This document shows positions 1 through 7,489 of a stretch of 9,622 bases of DNA, one piece after another. How positions within the stretch are numbered: position 1 is the stretch's first letter; each line of letters begins with the position of its first letter. The notes under the pieces were generated by a model that saw only the letters and a list, made by a program, of their open reading frames with translations, did no database searches and was not told the origin of the DNA. The translations under genes were made by a program, and so were the position numbers. The stretch lies in NCBI GenBank assembly GCA_002791035.1, contig PFWG01000021.1:1-9622 (forward strand). Direction: 5' to 3'. Source of the stretch: Candidatus Portnoybacteria bacterium CG_4_9_14_3_um_filter_43_11 (GTDB taxonomy: Bacteria > Patescibacteriota > Minisyncoccia > Portnoybacterales > UBA2143).

Positions 1-486
1 GCCATCAGTCCGTCTTTGGCCGGTTTGACCGAAGAAGACATCAAAGGAGAATTAAGAAAGGCGGGATTGTCGGAAGACGGCAAGGCGACGCTTTATGACG
101 GCCGCAACGGCGAACCGTTTGAACGGCCGACGACGGTCGGATACATCTATATGCTGAAACTGCTTCATTTAGTGGAGGACAAAATCCACATGCGGTCGGT
201 TGGGCCGTATTCTCTGATTACCCAGCAGCCGTTAGGCGGAAAAGCGCAGTTTGGCGGCCAGCGCTTCGGCGAAATGGAGGTCTGGGCGCTGGAGGGCTAC
301 GGCGCCGCCTATACCCTGCAGGAAATGCTGACGATAAAGTCGGATGATGTCGCCGGCCGGGCCGGCGCTTACGACGCCATTATCAGAGGCAGAAAGATTC
401 AGGCGCCCAATGTGCCGGCGTCGTTTAATGTTTTGGTCAATGAAATGAAAGCACTCGGGTTAAATGTAGAATTAGTGGAGGAATGA
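1..486 (+). CDS. rpoB: RNA polymerase beta subunit, C-terminal part (5' end outside window)
   Basis: This is the C-terminal ~161 residues of the RNA polymerase beta subunit, the catalytic-core partner of beta'. The frame is open from base 1, so the gene continues upstream; the TTG at 16 is an ordinary Leu codon, not a start. Family hallmarks of the beta C-terminus are in order: LYDGRNGEPFERP, TVGYIYMLKLLHLVEDK, then SLITQQPLGGKAQFGGQRFGEMEVWALE, and TLQEMLTIKSDDV. The last part ends in SFNVLVNEMKALGLNVEL, as in other bacterial beta subunits. The C-terminus is of normal length and has no extra domain. The stop is TGA (484-486). The next gene, rpoC, starts 3 bases later in the same frame, and its Shine-Dalgarno sequence lies in the last rpoB codons, so the two are co-transcribed and probably translationally coupled. 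Identity is certain from conservation. Confidence 0.98.
   Translation, partial: AISPSLAGLTEEDIKGELRKAGLSEDGKATLYDGRNGEPFERPTTVGYIYMLKLLHLVEDKIHMRSVGPYSLITQQPLGGKAQFGGQRFGEMEVWALEGYGAAYTLQEMLTIKSDDVAGRAGAYDAIIRGRKIQAPNVPASFNVLVNEMKALGLNVELVEE
477..481 (+). promoter_or_regulatory. Shine-Dalgarno sequence for rpoC
   Basis: GGAGG lies 8 bases before the ATG at 490 and overlaps the last codons of rpoB. It is the strongest ribosome binding site in the window and supports the ATG at 490 as the rpoC start. Its place inside rpoB suggests rpoC initiation is tied to ribosomes finishing rpoB. Confidence 0.8.
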
Positions 487-489
487 GTT

Positions 490-3400
490 ATGTCCACAAA
501 GGTTTCCAATTTTAAAGCGATAAAGTTAAAACTGGCTTCGCCGGAGGATATTTTAAATTGGTCTCACGGCGAAGTAACCAAAGCCGAAACCATCAACTAT
601 CGGACTCAGCGGCCGGAAAAAGACGGCTTATTTTGCGAAAAGATTTTCGGGCCGGAAAAAGATTTTGAATGCTATTGCGGCAAGTATCGCCGGGTGCGGT
701 ACAAAGGGATTGTTTGCGACAAGTGCGGCGTGGAAGTGACGCGCGCTTCGGTTCGCCGCGAAAGAATGGGGCATATCGCCCTGGCGGTGCCGGTTTCCCA
801 CATCTGGTTTTTAAGAGGGGTTCCGTCCAAAATGGGATTGATTTTGGACCGTTCCATCCAGGATTTGGAAAAAGTCGTCTATTTTGCCGGCTATATTATC
901 ACTAAAATCAACGAAGGGGAAAGGCAGAAAGTAGTTGACGAGATTAAAAAAGAGTTCAAGCAAAAATTGAAGAATATTAAAAAGCCCAAAAAGATAAAGG
1001 CTGAAATTGGCAAAGAGACCATCAATTTGAAGCAGCAACAGGATGAAACAATTCGAGAGGTTAAAGGCCTGTATCTTTATCAGATTCTTCCCGAACTTGA
1101 ATACCGGCGTTTAAGCGTGAAATATGGCCAAATTTTTGAGGCCGGCACCGGCGCCGAGGTCTTGAGAAAAATTTTTGAAGGCGTAAATTTAGAGGCGTTG
1201 GCCAACGAATTAAAGGACAAAGCGGAAAAAGCCACTTCGGCCAGCAAGGTGAAGATTCTGAAACGGCTCTGGTTGGCGGAAGGGATGATCCAGTCAAAAA
1301 TCAGGCCAGAGTGGATGTTTTTGACGGCTTTGCCCGTTTTGCCGCCGGATTTGCGGCCGATGGTCCAACTTGACGCCGGCCGTTACGCCACTTCCGACGT
1401 CAACGACCTTTATCGGCGGGTGATTAACCGGAACAACCGGCTGAAACGGCTCTTGGAATTGAAAGCGCCGGAAGTGATTACCCGCAACGAAAAAAGAATG
1501 CTTCAGGAAGCGGTTGACGCTTTGATGGACAACAGCAGCCGGCGGAGCCAGATAACCGTAGCGGCTTCCACCGGACAAAAGAGAGTCCTTAAATCGCTGG
1601 CCGACATGCTTAAGGGCAAACAAGGACGGTTCAGGCAGAATCTTTTAGGCAAAAGAGTGGACTATTCCGGCCGTTCGGTCATTGTCGTCGGCGCCGATTT
1701 GAAACTTGACCAGTGCGGCTTGCCCAAATACATGGCGCTGGAACTGTTTAAGCCGTTTATCATCAATAAGTTGGTTGAAAGAGGTTTGGCTCATAACGTT
1801 CGCGGCGCCGGCCGGCTGATTGAAGAAGAAATTGACGAGGTTTGGGGCATTTTAGAAGAAGTTACCCGGGGGAAATATGTCCTGTTAAACCGGGCGCCGA
1901 CCCTGCACCGATTGGGAATCCAGGCGTTTAAGCCGGTGCTGATTGAAGGCAACGCCATTCATCTGCATCCGATTGTCTGCGGCGCCTTTAACGCCGATTT
2001 TGACGGCGACCAAATGGCCGTTCATTTGCCGTTAAGCGAGGAAGCCCAAAAAGAAGCCAAGGAAATTATGCTTTCGCGGCTCAATCTTTTGAAGCCGGCG
2101 ACCGGCGAACCAGTGGCTATTCCGACCCAGGATATGGTCTTGGGCTGTTATTGGATGACCCGGATTGAAGACGGCCTCAAGGGCGAGGGAAAAATATTTT
2201 CCAGCCCGGAAGAAGCTCTTTTGGCCAAGCATTTCGGCTATGTCCATTTGAAGGCGAGAATAAAAGTGCGGCTGAATTCCGACCGCTGGTCGGAGGAAGC
2301 CAAAGACGGCTTGGTGGAAACATCGGTTGGCCGCCTTATTTTCAACGAACCCCTGCCGAAAGAGCTCGGATTTATCAATAAAACGATGAATTCCAAGGAA
2401 TTGCGCCGCCTAATTTCGTCTCTAATAGACAAATTTGGCATTGATCTGACCGCCGAGGTCTTAGACAAGATTAAAAGAATGGGATTCAAATACGCTTCCG
2501 ATTCGGGTATAAGCTGGGGGATGGACGACCTGAAGATACCGGCAGAGAAAAAAGAATGGCTCAAGGAGGCGCAAAAACAAGTTGAGTTTGTTCATAGCCA
2601 GTACGACGAAGGCCTTTTGACCGACGAAGAAAGAAAGGCCAGAGTGATTGAAATTTGGGAAAATGTCAAAGGCCGGATTGCCGCCCGGACAAAAGAAGTC
2701 CTTGACCCGGCTGGCTCTGTTTTCAATATTTTTGATTCCGGCGCCCGGGGTTCCTGGATCCAGTTGATTCAGATGAGCGGAATGAAGGGTTTGGTCATTA
2801 ATCCGTCAGGAGAAACGATTGAATTGCCGATTAAAAGTTCGTATAAGGAAGGGTTGAACGCCCTGGAGTATTTCATTTCTACGCATGGCGGCAGAAAGGG
2901 TCTGGCCGATACGGCGCTCAAAACCGCTTCGGCCGGCTATCTGACCCGCCGGCTGGTGGATGTCTGCCAAGACGTCGTTGTCCGGGAAAGCGACTGCGGA
3001 ACGAAGAAAGGCGTCTATATTTACCGCGCCGACGAAGAAGATATGGGCAATTCTTTGGCTTCTCGCATTTTCGGGCGGACAGTTTTGGAAAAAGTGGTTG
3101 AGCCCGGCGACGGCAAAAAGGTCTTGGCCAAGAAAGGCGTGCTGATTGACAAAGTCACTGCCCAGAAAATTGACGATGCCGGCGTTGATAAGGTAAGCGT
3201 TCGTTCGGTCATCGCCTGCGAGTCGTTGAGCGGGGTTTGCCAAAATTGTTACGGCTACGACTTGGGGCGGAACAAACTGATTGAATTGGGAGAAGCTATC
3301 GGTATTGTTACGGCGCAGGCGATCGGCGAGCCGGCAACGCAGCTGACTCTGAGAACCTTTCATACCGGCGGCGTTTCCGGCGGACAGGATATCACCCAGG

Positions 3401-4149
3401 GTTTACCTCGCGTGGAAGAGATATTTGAAGCGCGGGTTCCGAAAGGAAAGACCGTCATTTCCGAGGCGGACGGCAAAGTCAAGAGCGTTATTAAAAAAGG
3501 CCAACAGACAATCATCCAGATAATCCCGCTGGAAAGCGGCAAAGAGAAAAATCCCGATGCAAGATCGGAATCCCGACCAAAGCGTCGGGAAAAAGCGAAA
3601 CTGCTAGAGTATTCTTTGCCTGCCCGAATTGCGGCTTTGGTTGAAGAAGGCGATTTGGTTTCTCGCGGACAGCAACTGGCCGAAGGACATATTGAACTGA
3701 GGGAATTATACGAAGTGGCTGGCCAGGAAGCGGTCCAGAGATATATTATCAGGGAAGTCCAGCAGATTTATACTTTTGCCGGCGAAAACATCAATGACAA
3801 ACATATTGAGATGATTATTCGCCAGATGTTTTCCCGGCTTAAAGTCAAAAGCGCCGGCGCGACCAATCTTTTCCCCGGCGAGGTGATTGAGCGAAGCCGG
3901 TTTGAAGAAGAAAACGCCTTGGCGGCCAAAAAAAATAAAGAATTAGCCACCGCCCAGCCGATGATTTTGGGCGTGACTAAGGTCTCTTTGACGACCGAAA
4001 GTTTCCTTTCCGCCGCTTCGTTTATTGAAACTGCCCGGGTCTTAATCAATGCCAGTGTCCAGGGCAAAATTGATAAATTGAAGGGATTGAAAGAAAACGT
4101 AATCATTGGTAAACTGATACCAGCGGGAACGGGGTATCGGAAGCAATAA
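490..4149 (+). CDS. rpoC: DNA-directed RNA polymerase beta' subunit
   Basis: Complete 1219-residue beta' subunit, which carries the RNA polymerase active site. The length fits beta' proteins without the large trigger-loop insertion of E. coli (Bacillus type, about 1200). The N-terminal zinc ribbon is C61, C63, C76, C79. The switch/rudder region holds LKSLADMLKGKQGRFRQNLLGKR-type sequence. The catalytic NADFDGD is at 501-507, with Mg-binding D503, D505 and D507. The bridge helix begins near H799. The second zinc site is C836, C910, C917, C920. The trigger loop (QLTLRTFHTGG, from Q951) runs without insertion into DITQGLPRVEEIFEA. The start ATG is backed by GGAGG at 477-481. Two oddities are visible. 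The bridge-helix start reads HGGRKG where HGARKG is usual. An Arg/Lys/Ser-rich in-frame insertion (about residues 1021-1034) is encoded by tandem palindromes. A Lys-rich segment lies near residues 145-175. The stop TAA is followed after one base by ftsK. Confidence 0.98.
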   Translation: MSTKVSNFKAIKLKLASPEDILNWSHGEVTKAETINYRTQRPEKDGLFCEKIFGPEKDFECYCGKYRRVRYKGIVCDKCGVEVTRASVRRERMGHIALAVPVSHIWFLRGVPSKMGLILDRSIQDLEKVVYFAGYIITKINEGERQKVVDEIKKEFKQKLKNIKKPKKIKAEIGKETINLKQQQDETIREVKGLYLYQILPELEYRRLSVKYGQIFEAGTGAEVLRKIFEGVNLEALANELKDKAEKATSASKVKILKRLWLAEGMIQSKIRPEWMFLTALPVLPPDLRPMVQLDAGRYATSDVNDLYRRVINRNNRLKRLLELKAPEVITRNEKRMLQEAVDALMDNSSRRSQITVAASTGQKRVLKSLADMLKGKQGRFRQNLLGKRVDYSGRSVIVVGADLKLDQCGLPKYMALELFKPFIINKLVERGLAHNVRGAGRLIEEEIDEVWGILEEVTRGKYVLLNRAPTLHRLGIQAFKPVLIEGNAIHLHPIVCGAFNADFDGDQMAVHLPLSEEAQKEAKEIMLSRLNLLKPATGEPVAIPTQDMVLGCYWMTRIEDGLKGEGKIFSSPEEALLAKHFGYVHLKARIKVRLNSDRWSEEAKDGLVETSVGRLIFNEPLPKELGFINKTMNSKELRRLISSLIDKFGIDLTAEVLDKIKRMGFKYASDSGISWGMDDLKIPAEKKEWLKEAQKQVEFVHSQYDEGLLTDEERKARVIEIWENVKGRIAARTKEVLDPAGSVFNIFDSGARGSWIQLIQMSGMKGLVINPSGETIELPIKSSYKEGLNALEYFISTHGGRKGLADTALKTASAGYLTRRLVDVCQDVVVRESDCGTKKGVYIYRADEEDMGNSLASRIFGRTVLEKVVEPGDGKKVLAKKGVLIDKVTAQKIDDAGVDKVSVRSVIACESLSGVCQNCYGYDLGRNKLIELGEAIGIVTAQAIGEPATQLTLRTFHTGGVSGGQDITQGLPRVEEIFEARVPKGKTVISEADGKVKSVIKKGQQTIIQIIPLESGKEKNPDARSESRPKRREKAKLLEYSLPARIAALVEEGDLVSRGQQLAEGHIELRELYEVAGQEAVQRYIIREVQQIYTFAGENINDKHIEMIIRQMFSRLKVKSAGATNLFPGEVIERSRFEEENALAAKKNKELATAQPMILGVTKVSLTTESFLSAASFIETARVLINASVQGKIDKLKGLKENVIIGKLIPAGTGYRKQ
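3552..3590 (+). repeat. Tandem palindromic element inserted in frame within rpoC
   Basis: Two adjacent related palindromic units sit inside rpoC. Unit 2 (3571-3590) is a perfect 7-bp inverted repeat, TCCCGAC and GTCGGGA, around the loop CAAAGC. Unit 1 (3552-3570) has CCGAT and ATCGG around GCAAG, with an outer T-A pair after one mismatch. Both units begin TCCCGA and end in a TCGG(G)A-like arm, so they look like diverged copies of one sequence. The element spans 39 bases, a multiple of three. It encodes N-P-D-A-R-S-E-S-R-P-K-R-R-E, which interrupts a beta-sheet region between IIQIIPLESGK and LLEYSLPARIAALVEEGD, where beta' proteins normally have a short turn. This resembles, by analogy only, the Rickettsia palindromic elements found inside coding genes. 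Being a mobile or spreading repeat is inference, since only one locus is visible here. Confidence 0.6.
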
Positions 4150-4150
4150 T

Positions 4151-6403
4151 GTGGTTAAAAAAAGGAAAGGCGTAAAAAAGAATAAGGGCCAGCGAAGAAT
4201 CAAAAAACTGGTTTTAAACGCCGAGACCAAGAAAGGCATTTTGACGGTAATCTTTTTTGTTTTGGCCGTCATCAGTTTGCTTAGTTTTTTTGGCCAGGCG
4301 GGAATCTTCGGAAATTATTTTTTAAAATTCAGCCAATTGCTTTTCGGCCAGGCGATTTTTGTTATTCCGGTTAGTTTCGCTCTGCTTGGAACGGCGGTTT
4401 TAACCTTTCGTCTTGGCCCTTCGGGCGAATCCGGCGGAAAGGAAAAATCGCCGCACTACGGGACTATTTTTTGGGGAGTAGTCCTTTTTATTTTCAGCGT
4501 TTTGGGCATTTTTTACGCTTTCGGCGCCGAGTTTAACGGCGAAGCCGGATTGGCCGCCGGCGGCCGCTCGGGCGGAGGATATCTGGGACTGGCCGCCGGC
4601 TACCCGTTGATGAAGTTTTTGGGCTTTTGGGCCGGATTGGTTGTCCTGGCGTCGCTTTTAGTAATTTCAATTTTAATCACTTTCAACCTATCTTTGCTTT
4701 CTTCTTTCAGGAAAAAAGACGAAAAAGAACAACAGCCGCCTTTGTTTGCCGATAAAATGGGCCGGGGCAAGGTTGGAATGGCCGGAGCAAAAGAAGGCAT
4801 TTGGCAAAAATTTAAAGATAAAACCAGGGAAGAGATTGATAAAAGGAAATTTGCCGGCGGGCAAAAAGACGACCGGGAAGGAACATCGGAAGCGATTCTA
4901 ACCGGCGGCCGAGGCAAAAAACCGGCCGAGGCGGATTTTTCAATTTCTTCCGCGCCGGGCAAGTCCAAAAGCGAATTTCAATTGCCTTCGCTTGACTTTC
5001 TTGAAAAAGACAAGGGTCAGCCGACCAGCGGCGACATCAAGGCCAATATCAACATCATTAAAAGAACTTTGGGCAACTTCGGCATTGAAGTTGAAATGGC
5101 CGAAGTCAATGTTGGGCCGACCGTAACGCAGTACACTCTTCGGCCGGCGCAGGGAATGAAACTTTCGCGGATTACCGCTTTGCAAAACGATTTGGCGCTG
5201 GCTTTGGCGGCGCATCCGTTAAGGATAGAAGCGCCGATTCCGGGACGGTCTCTGGTCGGGATAGAGATTCCGAACCGTTCGGCCGTCATTGTCCGGCTCC
5301 GGCCGCTTTTGGAAAATTCGTCTTTTCGGGAGGACGGAATGTTGAATCTGGCTTTAGGGAGAGACGTTGCCGGCAATCCGGTCTACGCCGATTTAGCCAG
5401 AATGCCTCACATGCTGGTCGCCGGAGCAACCGGGACGGGCAAGACGATTGCTTTAAACAATATTATTCTTAGTTTGCTTTATCGGGGGACGCCGGACAAC
5501 TTAAAATTTATTTTAATTGACCCGAAAAGGGTGGAATTAACCTCGTACGATTCCATTCCGCATCTCCTGACGCCGGCGATTACCCAGCCGGAAAAGGCCG
5601 TTGGCGCTCTGCGTTGGGCGGTGAGCGAGATGGAAAGGCGATTCGGCGTTTTGCAGGAAGCCGGCAAGCGCGACATCGCGTCGCTTAACAAAAAGTGTTC
5701 GGAAAAAGAAGGCGGCCAGCCGCTGCCGTATATTATTATTGTCATTGACGAATTGGCCGATTTAATGTCTTCGTACGGCCGAGAGGCCGAGGCCTCCATT
5801 GTCCGTCTGGCGCAAATGGCGCGGGCGGTCGGCATCCATTTGATTGTTTCCACTCAACGGCCGTCGGTTGAAATTATCACCGGTTTGATTAAAGCCAACA
5901 TCACCTGCCGGATGGCTTTTCAGGTAGCGTCGCAAATTGATTCCCGAACGGTTTTGGATATGGCCGGCGCCGAAAAACTGCTCGGTCGGGGAGATATGCT
6001 CTTTTTAGCCGGTAATTCCGCCAAGCCGCGCCGCCTGCAGGGAGCTTTTATCTCGGACAAAGAAGTCAAAAAAGTGGTTGATTATTTAAAAGAGACCAAA
6101 GGTCCGGATTACAAAGAAGAGATTATTTCCAGCCAGAAGACGCTCCGTCCGGAAATCGGCTTTGGGCTGGGTCAGACGGCTTTGGCCGAGACCGATGACG
6201 AACTCTATCTGGAAGCCAAGGAGGTGGTGGCGCGGGCCGGCAAGGCCTCGGCCTCCCTGCTCCAGCGCCGCCTAAGAGTCGGCTACGCCCGCGCCGCGCG
6301 GCTACTGGATATTTTAGAGGAAAAAGGGATTGTCGGACCGGCCGACGGCGCCAAGCCGAGAGATGTCTATATTGACGAAGGCGAGGATAGGCCGATAGAA
6401 TAA
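4151..6403 (+). CDS. ftsK: DNA translocase FtsK/SpoIIIE, four-TM form
   Basis: Complete 750-residue membrane-anchored DNA pump that moves chromosomal DNA through the closing division septum. A basic N-terminus (1-28) is followed by four hydrophobic segments near 29-48, 64-88, 104-125 and 152-183, with a Gly-rich loop at about 130-150 before the last. A short charged linker runs about 187-290, far shorter than in E. coli FtsK. The motor follows: alpha domain about 290-400, Walker A GATGTGKT at 425-432, Walker B IIIVIDE with D533 and E534, and the family STQRP at 567-571. A C-terminal winged-helix gamma domain (about 682-740: ELYLEAKEVV, SLLQRRLRVGYARAARLLD) is the type that reads orienting DNA motifs. 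The start is GTG, one base after the rpoC stop; no clear Shine-Dalgarno is visible, so coupling to rpoC translation is likely. An overlapping ATG at 4149 is in another frame. The tight link to rpoBC is unusual. Confidence 0.96.
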   Translation: MVKKRKGVKKNKGQRRIKKLVLNAETKKGILTVIFFVLAVISLLSFFGQAGIFGNYFLKFSQLLFGQAIFVIPVSFALLGTAVLTFRLGPSGESGGKEKSPHYGTIFWGVVLFIFSVLGIFYAFGAEFNGEAGLAAGGRSGGGYLGLAAGYPLMKFLGFWAGLVVLASLLVISILITFNLSLLSSFRKKDEKEQQPPLFADKMGRGKVGMAGAKEGIWQKFKDKTREEIDKRKFAGGQKDDREGTSEAILTGGRGKKPAEADFSISSAPGKSKSEFQLPSLDFLEKDKGQPTSGDIKANINIIKRTLGNFGIEVEMAEVNVGPTVTQYTLRPAQGMKLSRITALQNDLALALAAHPLRIEAPIPGRSLVGIEIPNRSAVIVRLRPLLENSSFREDGMLNLALGRDVAGNPVYADLARMPHMLVAGATGTGKTIALNNIILSLLYRGTPDNLKFILIDPKRVELTSYDSIPHLLTPAITQPEKAVGALRWAVSEMERRFGVLQEAGKRDIASLNKKCSEKEGGQPLPYIIIVIDELADLMSSYGREAEASIVRLAQMARAVGIHLIVSTQRPSVEIITGLIKANITCRMAFQVASQIDSRTVLDMAGAEKLLGRGDMLFLAGNSAKPRRLQGAFISDKEVKKVVDYLKETKGPDYKEEIISSQKTLRPEIGFGLGQTALAETDDELYLEAKEVVARAGKASASLLQRRLRVGYARAARLLDILEEKGIVGPADGAKPRDVYIDEGEDRPIE
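6372..6401 (+). promoter_or_regulatory. Candidate sigma70-type promoter for recA inside the ftsK 3' end
   Basis: TTGACG (6372-6377) is followed after 18 bases by TAGAAT (6396-6401); each box matches the -35/-10 consensus at 5 of 6 bases. A transcript starting about 7 bases downstream would have a leader of roughly 35 bases before the recA ATG. The -10 overlaps the ftsK stop region. The match may be chance within coding sequence, so this is a candidate only. No LexA-type box (neither CTGT-N8-ACAG nor a GAAC-N4-GTTC core) was seen between here and recA. Confidence 0.3.
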
Positions 6404-6443
6404 AGGCGCGCCGGCGAGCAGAATTTTTTTAATCATAAGCATT

Positions 6444-7469
6444 ATGTCCAAGAAAGAAAAAACGCCGGAGGGTAAAATAGAAGCCAAGCGGAAAGTGCTT
6501 GAGGCAACCATTGACGAAATCAAGGAGCGTTTCGGCGAAGGTTCCATTATGATGCTGGGCGAAGCCAGGCATGTTGACGTTGGCGCGATTCCGACCGGTT
6601 CTATCTCGCTGGATTTGGCCTTAGGCGTCGGCGGAGTGCCGCGGGGAAGGATTATTGAGGTTTACGGGATGGAATCCAGCGGCAAAAGCACGCTGGCTTT
6701 GCATATTATCGCCGAGGCGCAGAAGGGCGGCGGCTTGGCGGCTTTTATTGACGCCGAACACGCCTTAGATCCGGAGTACGCCAAAAAAATTGGCGTCAGG
6801 GTGAATGATTTATTGATTTCTCAACCCGATACCGGCGAGCAGGCGCTTGAGATTTTAGAAAGCTTGGTTAAATCGGCGGCAATTGATGTCGTGGTGGTGG
6901 ACTCGGTGGCGGCGTTGACGCCGCGGGTGGAAATAGAGGGAGAGATGGGGCAGACGCATATTGGCCTGCAGGCGCGCCTGATGAGCCAAGGGTTGAGAAA
7001 ACTTACCGCCATTACCCATAAAAGCGACACCACGATTATTTTTATCAACCAAATCAGGATGAAGATCGGAATGGTCTTCGGCAATCCGGAAGAAACGCCG
7101 GGCGGAAAAGCGCTTAAGTTTTATTCTTCGGTCCGCCTGGAGTTGCGCCGGGCGGCGAAAATCCAGCAAGGCGAACAAATTATCGGCAATAGAATCAAAG
7201 CAAAAGTTGTAAAAAATAAAGTGGCTCCTCCTTTTCGGCAAGCGGAGTTTGATATTTTTTACAACGAAGGGATTTCGCGCGCGGCCGACATTATCAACGC
7301 CGGCGCCCGATGGGGAATTATCAAAAAGGCCGGGTCTTGGTTTAACTACGAGGGCGAAAAATTAGGCCAAGGGATGGAGGCGTCCAAGCTGTATTTAAAA
7401 CAGAATCCAAAGGTAGCCAATAAGCTTGTTTCAGAAATTAAAAAAGCCGCTAAAGAGTCGGCGTCCTGA
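6444..7469 (+). CDS. recA: Recombinase RecA
   Basis: Complete 341-residue RecA, the ATPase that coats single-stranded DNA and drives homologous pairing and repair. The N-terminal oligomerisation helix region (about 15-45) includes the IKERFGEGSIM motif. Walker A is GMESSGKST (75-83), and the catalytic Glu is E105 in FIDAEHALDP. Walker B is VVVVDSVAAL (149-158). DNA-binding loop L1 lies in EIEGEMGQTHIGLQARLMSQ (163-182), and L2 follows INQIRMKIG (from 201) through NPEETPGG. The C-terminal domain runs to ...EIKKAAKESAS, so the strongly acidic tail of E. coli RecA is missing and the end is basic to neutral. The ATG at 6444 fits the family N-terminus, but the leader is AT-rich (T7 at 6424-6430) and has no recognisable Shine-Dalgarno. 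recA lies 40 bp after ftsK on the same strand and converges with rpsR, with 20 bp between the stops. No intein or frameshift is present. Confidence 0.98.
   Translation: MSKKEKTPEGKIEAKRKVLEATIDEIKERFGEGSIMMLGEARHVDVGAIPTGSISLDLALGVGGVPRGRIIEVYGMESSGKSTLALHIIAEAQKGGGLAAFIDAEHALDPEYAKKIGVRVNDLLISQPDTGEQALEILESLVKSAAIDVVVVDSVAALTPRVEIEGEMGQTHIGLQARLMSQGLRKLTAITHKSDTTIIFINQIRMKIGMVFGNPEETPGGKALKFYSSVRLELRRAAKIQQGEQIIGNRIKAKVVKNKVAPPFRQAEFDIFYNEGISRAADIINAGARWGIIKKAGSWFNYEGEKLGQGMEASKLYLKQNPKVANKLVSEIKKAAKESAS
7440..7462 (-). terminator. Candidate intrinsic terminator of the fmt-rpsF-ssb-rpsR operon
   Basis: Read on the minus strand, GCCG-A-CT-CTTT-AG-CGGC folds into a 6-bp stem with one bulged A and a four-base loop, followed directly by six T. 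It begins 28 bases past the rpsR stop, the right place for an operon terminator. It lies wholly within the last codons of recA (Lys/Ala-rich AAA AAA GCC GCT AAA GAG), so it could be a by-product of coding. The stem is short. Confidence 0.35.
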
Positions 7470-7489
7470 AGCCTGATATCGCCGCCTAC

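Noticed and set aside
2806..3363. Long open frame of 185 codons on the minus strand inside rpoC
   Set aside because: It lies entirely antisense to conserved beta' coding sequence, has no recognisable motif or ribosome binding site, and is explained by GC-rich codon choice.
6401..6430. GC-rich GGCGCGCCGGCG followed by a T7 run between ftsK and recA, resembling a terminator
   Set aside because: The palindromic words overlap themselves and I can form no stem longer than about 3-4 bp next to the T run.
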